DNA of 64,000 nucleotides from the NCBI GenBank assembly GCA_016699575.1, contig CP064979.1, forward strand, positions 3,162,001-3,226,000, written 5' to 3'. The notes under the pieces were generated by a model. That model saw nothing but the letters and a program-made list of their open reading frames with translations. It searched no databases and had not been told where the DNA came from. Both the position numbers and the translations under genes were made by a program. The stretch's first letter is position 1. Every line of letters starts with the position of its first letter. Positions 22,515-31,535 of this stretch are shown here, piece by piece. This DNA comes from Flavobacteriales bacterium (GTDB lineage: Bacteria; Bacteroidota; Bacteroidia; Flavobacteriales_F; PHOS-HE28).

Positions 22515-23282
22515 TCAAGCATGTATGCGGTCGATGACCGAGCGGATGACGGCCTTGGTGCTTGGCGGGAAATCGCTGCCCAGCATCCATTGCAGGTAGC
22601 CGGGTTCGCTGCGCATCAGGTCTTCGATGGCGCGGCCCTGGTGCTTGCCGAAGTTGATGGTGATCCGGCCCTTGTCGTCGCGACCGAGTTTTCCACCGGC
22701 GTCCGGTGGGCGTTGTGCATCGCCGCTGAGTTCGCCGAGGAAATCCACATCACCTTTCAAAGCCTCGTACTTGGCCAGTTGCGCAATGAGCACATCGGCG
22801 GTGGCCTCCACGTCGGCCAAAGCGTTGTGCGCGCCACCGTGTTCCTGGCCCAGGTAGTAGCGCACGGCCGCACTGAGGTCGCGCGGCTCCATCTTATGGT
22901 AGATGCGTGCCACATCCACGATGTGGGCTTCGGTAGTGTCCCATGTGCAGCCCACACGCGCCAGTTCCTCGGTAAGGAACGGCACATCGAAGCGCATGCA
23001 ATTGAAACCGCTCAGGTCGCAACCGCTCAGCCGGTCGTGGATGGTACTGGCCAACGCTTCCAACGATGGTGCACCGGCCACATCCTCATCGCGGATGCCA
23101 TGGATGCGCGTGGCATCCGGCGGAATGGGCATGCCCGGGTCGATGAGGCTTTCCCAAGCTTCGCGACTGCCATCAGGATGGAGCGTTACGATGCCGATCT
23201 GCACGATGCGGTCCTTGCCTATGCGCAGCCCTGTGGTTTCCAGGTCGAAGAAGGCGAGGGGCCGTGAAAGTTGGAGCGCCAT
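22515..23282 (-). CDS. DEDDh 3'-5' exonuclease with C-terminal DUF3820-like domain
   Basis: About 255 residues. The exonuclease core (1-175) has ExoI FFDLETTGL, ExoII NCMRFDVPFLTEEL, and ExoIII HNALADVEAT, which makes it a DEDDh enzyme like DNA polymerase III epsilon or RNase T. After a linker the C-terminus carries FGKHQGRAIEDLMRSEPGYL with LGSDFPPSTKAV, the small DUF3820 fold often attached to such exonucleases. I start at MALQLSRPLAFF; an upstream ATG adds three residues. Likely in DNA repair or RNA trimming. Confidence 0.88.
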   Translation of the reverse strand: MALQLSRPLAFFDLETTGLRIGKDRIVQIGIVTLHPDGSREAWESLIDPGMPIPPDATRIHGIRDEDVAGAPSLEALASTIHDRLSGCDLSGFNCMRFDVPFLTEELARVGCTWDTTEAHIVDVARIYHKMEPRDLSAAVRYYLGQEHGGAHNALADVEATADVLIAQLAKYEALKGDVDFLGELSGDAQRPPDAGGKLGRDDKGRITINFGKHQGRAIEDLMRSEPGYLQWMLGSDFPPSTKAVIRSVIDRIHA

Positions 23283-23312
23283 GAGGAGCAATTGAATGCC
23301 CAGCTAAGGTGG

Positions 23313-23347
23313 TAACGAAAGTGCCCCCCGACAGGTCGGAGGGCACT
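23313..23347 (-). terminator. Intrinsic terminator after the PD40/TPR gene
   Basis: The minus-strand hairpin AGTGCCC-TCCGAC...GTCGGG-GGGCACT is followed by TTCGTT. It lies about 25 bases beyond the stop of the PD40/TPR gene. Confidence 0.65.
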
Positions 23348-23372
23348 CAAGTTCTTCACGATCCGACGGACC

Positions 23373-25598
23373 TTACCGCACCTTCAACTTCACGTACTGG
23401 TACTTGCCGTACTTCTCCGTGTTCTGGTAATCGCCGAGGTACTTGGGCCCCTGCACCTTGTTGTTGATGGCTTCGATGTAAACGTTGTCAGCGTTCTTGC
23501 CGCGCGCTGTAATGGCTTCGATGAGGCGCTTGCGGGCGTCTTCCATCCGCTGACGGCTCAGGTTCTCGTTCGTGCCGAAGGTCTTGGTGGGCACCTTCGA
23601 GGCGCTCGCCTCAATGACAACACTGGCCTTGCCGTCCTTGTCTATGGCGGCCACCACGGCATCGATGTACTTCTTCCAATCGGCCTCGTTCTGCTCGATG
23701 TCCTTCATGTTGTAGGCGTAGTACTTCGAGTACTCGCCGGCGTAGGTCGCATCGGGGGTAACATGCTTCTCGCCGTCGGTCTTTTTGGTGGCGTCGGTCT
23801 TGTTGCCGCCGGGGGCCGTGCCGTCGGTACCGCCTTTTTTCGGGTCGCCACCAGTGCCGGCAATGAGTTCATCCGGCTTCACTTCCTTGCCCTTCTCCTT
23901 CTTGCCGGGAGGCGCGCCCGGTGGCAGGTCCACCACGCTGGCCGGGTCGGTGAGCGCTACGGGGCTCAGGTAGATCTCCTTGTTGATCTCCTGGTATGCG
24001 CTTTCGCATTCCACGAAAACGTCCTCGGTGTGGATGGTCTTGTCGTCCACCCGGTAATCGAGGTTGTACTCCTTGCAGGGCGGCAGGATCACCACATAGA
24101 CACCATCGCGCAGGCGGGGCTTGTAGGTTTTCACTTCCCCGGTGGCCTTGTCCGTCACGTAAAGCACGGTGCTGGGCGGAAGGGTCTGTCCCGGTGGGGG
24201 AACGATGAACCCTTTCAGCACCGTGAGCCCTTCGGCCTCCATGTCTGCCGGAAGGTCCACGAAGTAGATGTCCTTCTCACCGTAGCCACCGATCTTGTCG
24301 CTGCTGAAGTAGCCTCGACGGCCGTCGGCGGTGGTCACGAAGAACACATCGTCGTCCACCGTGTTGAGCGGGTAGCCGATGTTCTCGGGGGTGCTCCACG
24401 TGCCGTCGTCCTTCAACTCGCTCTTGAAAATGTCGAAGCCGCCCATGCTGTTGTGGCCCTTGCTGGCGAAGTAGAGGTCGCGGCCGTTGGGGTGGATGAA
24501 GGGCGCATCATCGTCATAGATCGTGTTGATGGGAGCGCCCAGGCTCTGCGCCTTGCTCCATTCGCCCGTGGGCAGCTTGGTCACCCGGTAGATGTCGCGC
24601 CCGCCCGTGCCGCCTTTGCGATCACTGACGAAATACAATGTGCTGCCGTCGGCGGTGAGGGCCGCGTGCGTCTCCCAGGCCTTGGTGTTCACGTCGCTGC
24701 CAACGAGCACGGGATCGCTCCACAATTCACCCACCAGCTTGCTTTCGTAGATATTGCCATCGCCGCCATCGTCGCGGTACATGAGCAGCGTCTGTCCATC
24801 AGCGCTCACGTTGATGGTGGCCAAGTGGCCGAGCGTGTTGATGTTGAGCAGTTCGGGCGCTTGCCAGTTCCCATTGCGGTCCTTATAGCTCACGAAAATG
24901 GCCTCGAACGGCAGGCCGGCGAGTTCATCGATGATGTCCAGGTTGCTGCTATCGGGACGGATGCGGCGGCTGGTGTAGAACATGGCGTTGCCGTCAACGC
25001 TCACCACCGGGCTGAAATCGGGGTGGTCGCCATTGATGACCGGGCCGACGTTGCTCACCATGTACGGCTTGGGATCCTTCATCAGGGCCCGCGCATTGGC
25101 GGTCTGCTCCAACCCGCGCACGGCGCTTTGGTAGAGGTCGTTCTTGTCGCCGGCGGCGTTCTTGAACTTCGTGTACTGGGCGTCGGCTTTGTCGAAGTCG
25201 CCTTTCAGGTGGTACGCCCGGCCGAGCCAGTAGTCCACTTCCGCCGGGCAGTTGGTCTCCTTGGGGTCGAACGGATCGTAGCCGGCCGTGTTGAAGCCAC
25301 CGTATTTCTCGGTGCGCAAGGCCGCGGCCTTCTCCAGGTAAGGAAGGGCCTTGGCTTTCTGGTTGTAACTGTTGGCGTAGCTGTACCCCAGTTTCCAGTT
25401 CAGGTTGGCGTTCTCGGGCTGCTGCTGCACGAGCTCGTTCCAGATCTCCGCGGCCTGATTGAAGAATTTCTCTTCCATCAGCTTGGCGCCCTCTTCGAAC
25501 TTCCAGTTGAAGGAGGTGTTGTCGCCTTGGGCGATCGCCGCAGGGGCTGACAACAAAAGTGTGGCGGCAAGCAGGGAAGTGTAGGAGTGTCTCATCAT
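23373..25598 (-). CDS. Outer-membrane-associated TPR/PD40 protein (PorE/OmpA-like layout)
   Basis: 741 residues with signal peptide (LLAATLLLSAPAAIAQG). Residues 30-160 are TPR helices (NQAAEIWNELVQQQPENANL, LGRAYHLKGDFDKADAQY). Residues 180-440 form a PD40/WD40-like propeller (GNAMFYTSRRI, ADGSTLYFVSDRKGG, NGRDLYFASKGHNSMGGFDI, DGRRGYFSSDKIGG). A beta-domain and a Pro/Lys/Gly-rich linker follow. The C-terminal 120 residues (VVIEASASKVPTKTF, SRQRMEDARKRLI) resemble an OmpA-like peptidoglycan-binding fold but lack clear NxxLSxxRA residues. T9SS component PorE has a similar domain order, so a link to secretion is possible but unproven. The TACATTTA box lies 51 bases upstream. Confidence 0.78.
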   Translation of the reverse strand: MMRHSYTSLLAATLLLSAPAAIAQGDNTSFNWKFEEGAKLMEEKFFNQAAEIWNELVQQQPENANLNWKLGYSYANSYNQKAKALPYLEKAAALRTEKYGGFNTAGYDPFDPKETNCPAEVDYWLGRAYHLKGDFDKADAQYTKFKNAAGDKNDLYQSAVRGLEQTANARALMKDPKPYMVSNVGPVINGDHPDFSPVVSVDGNAMFYTSRRIRPDSSNLDIIDELAGLPFEAIFVSYKDRNGNWQAPELLNINTLGHLATINVSADGQTLLMYRDDGGDGNIYESKLVGELWSDPVLVGSDVNTKAWETHAALTADGSTLYFVSDRKGGTGGRDIYRVTKLPTGEWSKAQSLGAPINTIYDDDAPFIHPNGRDLYFASKGHNSMGGFDIFKSELKDDGTWSTPENIGYPLNTVDDDVFFVTTADGRRGYFSSDKIGGYGEKDIYFVDLPADMEAEGLTVLKGFIVPPPGQTLPPSTVLYVTDKATGEVKTYKPRLRDGVYVVILPPCKEYNLDYRVDDKTIHTEDVFVECESAYQEINKEIYLSPVALTDPASVVDLPPGAPPGKKEKGKEVKPDELIAGTGGDPKKGGTDGTAPGGNKTDATKKTDGEKHVTPDATYAGEYSKYYAYNMKDIEQNEADWKKYIDAVVAAIDKDGKASVVIEASASKVPTKTFGTNENLSRQRMEDARKRLIEAITARGKNADNVYIEAINNKVQGPKYLGDYQNTEKYGKYQYVKLKVR

Positions 25599-25648
25599 CG
25601 GTTTCCGGTTCGTTCCGTGGGGAGCGGAAGTGAGGGCAGGATGCGGGC

Positions 25649-25656
25649 TAAATGTA
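25649..25656 (-). promoter_or_regulatory. Possible -7 box for the PD40/TPR gene (TACATTTA)
   Basis: TACATTTA on the minus strand lies 51 bases before the ATG at 25598; the last base differs from the consensus G. Confidence 0.35.
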
Positions 25657-25681
25657 GAAATCCGGTCCAGTGGCGAACGGG

Positions 25682-27022
25682 TCAGAATTCCCTATCGATC
25701 GGCCATTGTTCCAACAGGTCGGCCACACGCCTCACGAAGCGCCCGCCCAGCGCGCCGTCCACCACGCGGTGGTCGTAGCTGTGGCTGAGGAACATCATGT
25801 GCCGTATGGCGATCACATCGCCGGTGGGGGTCTCCAGCACGGCGGGTTTCTTCTTGATGGCACCCGCGGCCATGATGGCCACCTGCGGTTGGTTGATTAT
25901 GGGTGTGCCGAGCACGTTGCCGAAGGTTCCCACGTTGGTGAGCGTATAGGTGCCTCCGCTGATCTCGTCCGGGCTCAGTTTCCCTTCGCGGGCACGACTG
26001 GCCAGATCGTTCACGGTTTTGGCCAGGCCCACCAAGTTGAAGCGATCGGCCTGTTTGATAACGGGCACGATGAGGTTGCCGCTGGGCAGCGCTGCCGCCA
26101 TGCCGATGTTGATGTCCTTTTTCTTGATGATCGTTTGACCGTCCACCTGCACGTTGATCAGTGGCATCTCCTTTATGGCCTGCACCAGCGCCATGATGAA
26201 GAGCGGCGTGAAGGTGAGCTTCTCGCCCTCGCGCTTTTCGAAGGCGTTCTTCACCTTGTCGCGCCAGAGCACCAAGTTGGTCACATCGGCCTCCACGAAG
26301 CTGGTGACGTGCGGGCTGGTGCGCTTGCTCATCACCATGTGGTCGGCGATGAGCTTGCGCATGCGGTCCATCTCGATGAGCTCGTCGCCAGGGGCGGGGA
26401 TGAGCTTGGGCGCGGGCTTCTCGGCTGCCTTCTCGACTGCGCTCGAAGTGACAGCAGCAGCAGGCCCCAACGGTGCGCTCGCAGCTCGCGGCTCCGGGCT
26501 CGCGGCCTGGGCACCACGGTTCGGCAAGTAGTCGAGCAGGTCCTTCTTGGTCACGCGGCCGCCTTCGCCAGTGCCGTTGATGGCTTCCAGTTCGGCCATG
26601 CTCACGCCCTCGCTTTCGGCGATGTTGCGCACCAAGGGGCTGTAGAACTTGCCGCTGGCGCAGGTCTTGGCCACTGGGGCATGGGCCGCTGCGGGAGCGG
26701 ATGCAGGAACAACCTTCGGGCTACCGTTGGAAGCTGCGGTTGGTGCTTTTGCGGGGGCGCTTGTGGTTGCTGCTGCACTTTCTGCTGTTCCCACATGGGC
26801 TATGGGCTGGCCTACCTTCACCACATCGCCGTCGTTCACCAGCTTCTTCAGTAGGATGCCGTCCTGGGGCACGGGCACTTCACTGTCCACCTTGTCGGTG
26901 GCGATCTCCACGATGGGCTCATCGGCCTTCACGGCCTCGCCTTCGTTCTTCAACCATTTGATGATGGTGGCTTCGGCCACGCTCTCGCCCATTTTGGGCA
27001 GCAGGATCTCGATGTGCGACAT
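25682..27022 (-). CDS. Dihydrolipoamide acyltransferase (E2) of a 2-oxoacid dehydrogenase complex
   Basis: 446 residues. The lipoyl domain (1-75) has the modified Lys44 in IATDKVDSEVP. An Ala/Pro linker follows. The E3-binding domain is near residue 130 (YSPLVRNIAESEGVSMAELE, GTGEGGRVTKKDLL). A second Ala/Pro linker leads to the catalytic domain, which ends with DHRVVDGALGGRFV, containing the catalytic His. The type resembles branched-chain or 2-oxoglutarate E2 with one lipoyl domain. No E1 or E3 gene is adjacent; the E1 alpha start at the right edge of the window is probably for pyruvate. The TACATTCG box is 18 bases upstream. Confidence 0.92.
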   Translation of the reverse strand: MSHIEILLPKMGESVAEATIIKWLKNEGEAVKADEPIVEIATDKVDSEVPVPQDGILLKKLVNDGDVVKVGQPIAHVGTAESAAATTSAPAKAPTAASNGSPKVVPASAPAAAHAPVAKTCASGKFYSPLVRNIAESEGVSMAELEAINGTGEGGRVTKKDLLDYLPNRGAQAASPEPRAASAPLGPAAAVTSSAVEKAAEKPAPKLIPAPGDELIEMDRMRKLIADHMVMSKRTSPHVTSFVEADVTNLVLWRDKVKNAFEKREGEKLTFTPLFIMALVQAIKEMPLINVQVDGQTIIKKKDINIGMAAALPSGNLIVPVIKQADRFNLVGLAKTVNDLASRAREGKLSPDEISGGTYTLTNVGTFGNVLGTPIINQPQVAIMAAGAIKKKPAVLETPTGDVIAIRHMMFLSHSYDHRVVDGALGGRFVRRVADLLEQWPIDREF

Positions 27023-27039
27023 GGGTCGGTTGTGCGGCG

Positions 27040-27047
27040 CGAATGTA
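27040..27047 (-). promoter_or_regulatory. -7 box for the E2 gene (TACATTCG)
   Basis: TACATTCG on the minus strand lies 18 bases before the ATG at 27022 and just right of the left period-8 repeat array. Confidence 0.5.
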
Positions 27048-27057
27048 CCCGTCCCGG

Positions 27058-27097
27058 CATGTGCTCATGTGGTCATGGGTCCATGTGCCCATGCAGG
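27058..27097. repeat. Period-8 CATG array, left of the glycosyltransferase gene
   Basis: CATG recurs exactly every 8 bases at 27058, 27066, 27074, 27082 and 27090, with variable four-base spacers (TGCT, TGGT, GGTC, TGCC). It sits between the E2 promoter box and the stop of the glycosyltransferase gene. Confidence 0.75.
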
Positions 27098-27102
27098 ACC
27101 GG

Positions 27103-29010
27103 TCAGCTGCCCAACAGGTCGAAGCCTTTCCACACCAGCTTCACGTCTTGCCATGGCCGGTAGTCCTTGGCATAGGTGATGTTGACGCGCTGCACCGTGA
27201 GCGGGTCAGGCCTCAGGTGGCGCGCCACCACCGGGTCGATGACGCCCTGTAGCAGCTTGGGCAACTTGGCGGCGCCCAACGGATGGTATCCCACCCAGGT
27301 GCGCTGGCCGAACAGAACGCCGAAGCAGTTGCGGACGAACCCGGTCTTCTCCTTCACGAACCAGACGGTGACCGGCAACAAGAGGAGAAGGAGCATGGAC
27401 AACGCGATGTCCAACGTGCGCTTGCGACGGCGGGCGGCGCTGCTGCTCACCGCGTGCTCCTCCAGGATGTTGAGGTCGTGGATGCTCTCAATGCTGCTGG
27501 GGCCTATGATGAACTCACGGGCCGGTTGCGCGATCTTGAACATGGCTCCCGTGCGGCGCAACTGCTCCATCAGCTCGATGATGCGGCCCCACTTCAGGTC
27601 CTTGGCGCAGAACACCACTTCATCGATGCCATGCTTGCGGATGCGGCGCCGCAGTTCCTTATCGGCCTCGGGCAGGTTGGCCATGGAAGCTTCCACTTGT
27701 TTCTGGCGGCCCAGGCCGAAGTGCGTTTGCCAGAGCAGGGCCAGCGCATGTTTCGTCTCCTCCGGTGAACCGATGGCAAGGATGCGCTGGCGCTTGCGAT
27801 CGCGAAGGCTGTAGCCGCGGAGTGAGATGAAGTGCAGCATTATCCGGACAGCGCAGAAACAGAACGTGAGCCAAGCGGTCGCCATAAGCAGGAAGGACCA
27901 CCTGTGCTCCAGTTCCGGAAGCACCACGAACATGGAGATCACGAAAACAGCGCCCATTCCCTTGGCCACGTTCAGGAGCCGGACGGGCCGGTCGTACCCT
28001 CCGAAGCAGGCGAGAACGCATTGGGTCAGGGCCGTTGGCCATGCGAGGCCGATCAGCAATTCCGCTGGGTCGTTGAACCAGCCCCATGGGCGGTAGAAGA
28101 TCGCGAAAGCGGATCCGATGATCACTGCGAAGTCCAACATCGGCAACAGCATGCGCCTGAGGAACCTCGCCACGATGGCCGCCGCCGCGCTCAGGTAGAT
28201 GCTGCCATTGATGAGCAGGCTGAAGAAATCCGTGCGCCGCCGCGTGAAGTGCTTCTGCGCGAAGATGGCCATGGCGTTGTAGAACACGAACACGTAGTTC
28301 ACGCTGCTCTTCTTCGTGCTCTCGCCCTTGTAGTGGATGATGCGCGCGTCGGGGAAGTACCAGTTCTCGTAGCCGCCGAGCGTAATACGGTAGCTGAGGT
28401 CGATGTCCTCCCCGTACATGAAGAAGCTCTCGTCGAGCAGGCCCACTTTGTCCAGCGTTTCCTTGCGCAAGAACATGCACGCTCCGCTGAGGATCTCGAT
28501 GCGAGCGGCTTCGTTCTCCTTCAGATGGCCCAGGTGGTAGCGCCCGAAGACCTTGCTGCGTGGGAAGAGGCGCGTGAGGCCGATGATCTTGTAGAAGGCC
28601 ACGGCCGGCGTGGGAAGTCCGCGCTTGCTTTCCGGGAGGAAGGTGCCCGTGCCATCGATCATCTTCACGCCGAGCCCACCGGCTTTCGGGTGCGCGTCCA
28701 TGAACGCGAGCACTTTGTGGAAGACGTCTTCGCCCACCACCGTGTCGGGGTTCAGCAGCACGACGTATTCGGCCTTGCTCTCGCGGATGGCCTGGTTGTT
28801 CGCGCGGCTGAAGCCGACGTTCTCCGTGTTGGCGATGAGGCGCACCTGCGGGAACTTGTCGCGCACCATCTCCACGCTGCCGTCGGTGCTCAGATTGTCC
28901 ACCACGAACACCTCGCCATCGGTGCCCTCCAACGCCTTCAACGTGGTGCGCAGGCACTGCTCCAGGTAGGCCCGCACATTGTAGTTGACGATGATGACCG
29001 AAAGCTTCAT
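27103..29010 (-). CDS. GT2 glycosyltransferase fused to a degenerate undecaprenyl-sugar transferase module
   Basis: 635 residues. Residues 1-240 form a GT2 domain of the rhamnosyltransferase type: LSVIIVNYNVRAYLEQCL, VVDNLSTDGSVEMV, NTENVGFSRANNQAI, LLNPDTVV (acidic metal site) and FFMYGEDIDLSYR. Residues 270-415 contain about five membrane helices. Residues 420-520 resemble the cytoplasmic nucleotide-binding part of WbaP-like phosphoglycosyltransferases (ILAIGSPEETKHALAL, IDEVVFCAKDLKW). The last 100 residues match only the start of the sugar-transferase domain (RKRTLDIALSMLLLLLLPV, TWVGYHPL), and I do not see the catalytic Asp-Glu pair. It may therefore be a membrane-tethered glycosyltransferase rather than an initiating enzyme. 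Acts probably in exopolysaccharide or O-antigen synthesis. Period-8 repeats flank both ends. Confidence 0.83.
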   Translation of the reverse strand: MKLSVIIVNYNVRAYLEQCLRTTLKALEGTDGEVFVVDNLSTDGSVEMVRDKFPQVRLIANTENVGFSRANNQAIRESKAEYVVLLNPDTVVGEDVFHKVLAFMDAHPKAGGLGVKMIDGTGTFLPESKRGLPTPAVAFYKIIGLTRLFPRSKVFGRYHLGHLKENEAARIEILSGACMFLRKETLDKVGLLDESFFMYGEDIDLSYRITLGGYENWYFPDARIIHYKGESTKKSSVNYVFVFYNAMAIFAQKHFTRRRTDFFSLLINGSIYLSAAAAIVARFLRRMLLPMLDFAVIIGSAFAIFYRPWGWFNDPAELLIGLAWPTALTQCVLACFGGYDRPVRLLNVAKGMGAVFVISMFVVLPELEHRWSFLLMATAWLTFCFCAVRIMLHFISLRGYSLRDRKRQRILAIGSPEETKHALALLWQTHFGLGRQKQVEASMANLPEADKELRRRIRKHGIDEVVFCAKDLKWGRIIELMEQLRRTGAMFKIAQPAREFIIGPSSIESIHDLNILEEHAVSSSAARRRKRTLDIALSMLLLLLLPVTVWFVKEKTGFVRNCFGVLFGQRTWVGYHPLGAAKLPKLLQGVIDPVVARHLRPDPLTVQRVNITYAKDYRPWQDVKLVWKGFDLLGS

Positions 29011-29079
29011 GTGCTTATTTGTTCATGGGACCATCTGCTCATGGCCGCGTGGGCACATGGACATATGGGCACATGGCTT
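29008..29079. repeat. Period-8 CATG array, at the start of the glycosyltransferase gene
   Basis: Nine 8-base units begin at 29008: CATG, TATT, CATG, CATC, CATG, CGTG, CATG, TATG, CATG. The register is exact although some units vary. The first CATG contains the complement of the glycosyltransferase start codon, so the array forms its 5' leader. Confidence 0.75.
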
Positions 29080-29702
29080 CACCTTCTCACGCTCTGCTCA
29101 TACGGTTTGCGGTCGGCGATACTACGGCCCAGTGTGAGTTCATCCACGTTTTCCAGCTCACCGCCCACACTGATGCCACGCGCGATCATGCTCACCCGCA
29201 CTACGGGGCTGTGCTCCGCCACCTTGCGGTTGATGTAGAAGCTGGTGGTGTCGCCTTCCAATGTTGCGGGCAGCGCCAGTACCACCTCCGTCACTTCGCC
29301 GTTGATGAGGCGCGCGAAGAGCTGCCGTGTGTTCAGGTCGTCGGGCCCGATGCCGTCCATGGGGCTGATGATGCCGCCGAGCACGTGGTACAGGCCTTTG
29401 AACTGGCGGGTGTTCTCGATGGCGATCACGTCGCGGATGTCCTCCACCACGCATAGCACGCTGCGCTCGCGGGCGGGGTTCGCGCAGATCTCGCAAGTAG
29501 GACGGTCGCTGATGTTGCAGCACTCGGTGCAGTACTGCACATGCTCGCGCAGTGAACGCACCGCATCGGCGAAGCGGTACACCTCGTGCGGTTCGCGGCG
29601 CAACAGGTCCAGGGCCAGGCGCATGGCCGTGCGGCGGCCGATGCCCGGCAGCGTGGCGAGCTGGTCCACCGCGTTCTCCAGGAGTTGTGAGCTGAGGGCC
29701 AT
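29079..29702 (-). CDS. recR: Recombination mediator RecR
   Basis: 207 residues, full length. The N-terminal helix-hairpin-helix segment is LATLPGIGRRTAMRLALDLL. The zinc finger is CTECCNISDRPTCEIC. A Toprim domain follows with VEDIRDVIAIENT and the conserved ISPMDGIGPDDLN. RecR loads RecA with RecF/RecO at single-strand gaps. The end lies right at the period-8 array. Confidence 0.95.
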   Translation of the reverse strand: MALSSQLLENAVDQLATLPGIGRRTAMRLALDLLRREPHEVYRFADAVRSLREHVQYCTECCNISDRPTCEICANPARERSVLCVVEDIRDVIAIENTRQFKGLYHVLGGIISPMDGIGPDDLNTRQLFARLINGEVTEVVLALPATLEGDTTSFYINRKVAEHSPVVRVSMIARGISVGGELENVDELTLGRSIADRKPYEQSVRR

Positions 29703-29833
29703 TGGAGGTCGCCTTCATCAAGATTTCGGCGCCCGAAGCAAAGGAAAGGGAAGCGGCGCACGGCCCAGCACGAAAGCCAATGATCGCAATACGGTACGGT
29801 AACTGCCGTTGGCCAGGTGTTTCTTTGGTGCCG

Positions 29834-30544
29834 ATGCGTTCGATCATCCTTTCAACATTGCTCCTGGCAACCGCTGGTGCCGTCGCTCAGGAAGTCACCA
29901 TTGCAGGGAAAGTCATCAGCAGCGACCCGGAGCGCACGCTCTACGACCTGATGGTGGTGAACAAGCGCACCCGCGTAGGTGCCTTCGGCAAGGTGGACGG
30001 CAGCTTCAGCGTGAAGGCCTTGAAGTCCGACACCCTCATCATCGGATCGGCCGGGCACCAGAGCGTGTTCGTGTGCATGACCGACAGCACGCCGAAGGAG
30101 GCGTACACCGTGAACGTGCGCCTGATGCAGAACGTCATCCGCTTGCGCGAGTTCCAAGTGGTGCCCAAGCGCGATCTGGAGGACATCCAGAAGGAGATCT
30201 CGGAGCTGGGTTACAAAGAGGAGGACTACATGCTCAATGGCGTCAATGCGTTGGAGAGCCCCATCACCTTCCTCTACCAGTCCTTCAGCAAGCGTGAGGA
30301 AAGCAAACGCCGGGTGGCCGAGCTGCGCAACGAGGACCGCAAGCGCGCCCTGCTGAAGGAGCTGCTCAAGCGCTACGTGGAGTACGACATCATCAATCTC
30401 AGCAACGATTCGTTCGACGACTTCATCGACTTCTGCGCCGTGCCCGATGAGGTGATCAAGGGCCTCAGCCAATACGACTTCCTCATGCACATCAAGAAGA
30501 AGTACGAGTTGTACAGCAGCCTTGGGCCCACACGCAGGCATTGA
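29834..30544 (+). CDS. Exported protein with carboxypeptidase-like regulatory domain
   Basis: 236 residues with signal peptide (MRSIILSTLLLATAGAVAQ). The next 80 residues are a CarboxypepD_reg-like beta-sandwich (VTIAGKVISSDPERTLYDL, VGAFGKVDGSFSVKALKSD, YTVNVRLMQNVIRLREFQV). The second half is a charged helical region (FYQSFSKREESKRRV-like, ELLKRYVEYDIINLSND). This architecture is widespread and uncharacterised in Bacteroidota and usually periplasmic. The start is set by the signal peptide; earlier in-frame ATGs lie upstream of it. The next gene, also exported, follows after 40 bases. Confidence 0.72.
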   Translation: MRSIILSTLLLATAGAVAQEVTIAGKVISSDPERTLYDLMVVNKRTRVGAFGKVDGSFSVKALKSDTLIIGSAGHQSVFVCMTDSTPKEAYTVNVRLMQNVIRLREFQVVPKRDLEDIQKEISELGYKEEDYMLNGVNALESPITFLYQSFSKREESKRRVAELRNEDRKRALLKELLKRYVEYDIINLSNDSFDDFIDFCAVPDEVIKGLSQYDFLMHIKKKYELYSSLGPTRRH

Positions 30545-30584
30545 GGGTGGTGGACCGCAGCGGCGCGAAGAGCGCAACGTTCAA

Positions 30585-31535
30585 ATGCCCATGCTGAGAA
30601 CCCGGGCCGTGTTCTTCCTGCTGGTGGTGCGAACGTTGTCCAGCGCACAATCCGACTCGCTCGTCATCCACAGTGTAACGCTCACCGAGGCGGTGGTGAA
30701 GGCCACCGGCAAGACACGTCCTTACGAAGGCATCATGCGGCAGGTGATGGCCGACACCACCTTCCATCAGGCCTTCCTCAACACGAAGTACCACCCGCAC
30801 CAGCTGACATCGTTGCTGCGGGTGAAGAACAAGGACGAAAAGGAAACCGCCACGCTCTTCCGCAAGGGCCGGTTGGTGCGAGATGGTGCGATGGCCGAAC
30901 TGGTGCTGGACAGTGTGGTGGAGATCGGCAAGCTGCGCCACCGCGACAGCACCTTCCGCTACCTCACAGCGGAGATGTACGATGACGTCTTCTTCCACAA
31001 AGGTCCTTATCGCGCCAGCAATCGTATCGCGCGGCACGAACAGAACATCGACCGCAGCAGCAAGTTCAACAAGTACAAGAGCGAACTGAAGAAGTTCATG
31101 TTCAACCCGGGGCAGGAGATCGGCAGCGTGCCCTTCATCGGCGACAAGATGGCCTTGTTCGACAGCACCATGGTGCCGTTCTACCACTACACGCTCGACA
31201 TCGGTTTCCGCAACGGGCGCTCGTGCTGGCTCTTCACGGCCGCTGCGCGCGACAGTGTTGCAGGCAAACGCGCCGATGAGGACGATACCGTCATCAAGCG
31301 CATGGCCACCTGGTTCGATCAGGAAACCATGCAGGTGCTCGCGCGCGAATACCGCATTGCGCACGACGCTGTCTTCCTGGAGTTCGACATCACCATCAAG
31401 GTGGAGAACACGTGGATGCAGGAGACGTTATTGCCCGTTACCGTCCACTACGACGGTGTGTGGGACATCCCGTTCAAGAAGCGCGAGATCGTACGCTTCG
31501 ACCTGGCGATGGATCACTGGGCGGTGGTGCCGTAG
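30585..31535 (+). CDS. Exported protein of unknown function
   Basis: 316 residues with signal peptide (LRTRAVFFLLVVRTLSSAQ). The body has many charged and aromatic residues and resembles the hypothetical proteins that follow carboxypeptidase-regulatory-domain genes in Bacteroidota: VTLTEAVVKATGKTRPYEG, FMFNPGQEIGSVPFIGDKM, WLFTAAARDSVAGKRADED. No known catalytic motif is visible. It probably shares a transcript with the preceding gene. Its end overlaps the end of kup by 22 bases on the opposite strand. Confidence 0.68.
   Translation: MPMLRTRAVFFLLVVRTLSSAQSDSLVIHSVTLTEAVVKATGKTRPYEGIMRQVMADTTFHQAFLNTKYHPHQLTSLLRVKNKDEKETATLFRKGRLVRDGAMAELVLDSVVEIGKLRHRDSTFRYLTAEMYDDVFFHKGPYRASNRIARHEQNIDRSSKFNKYKSELKKFMFNPGQEIGSVPFIGDKMALFDSTMVPFYHYTLDIGFRNGRSCWLFTAAARDSVAGKRADEDDTVIKRMATWFDQETMQVLAREYRIAHDAVFLEFDITIKVENTWMQETLLPVTVHYDGVWDIPFKKREIVRFDLAMDHWAVVP

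Noticed and set aside
23763..25550. A 595-codon frame on the plus strand
   Set aside because: It is the antisense shadow of the PD40/TPR gene, low-complexity in composition, without signal or family.
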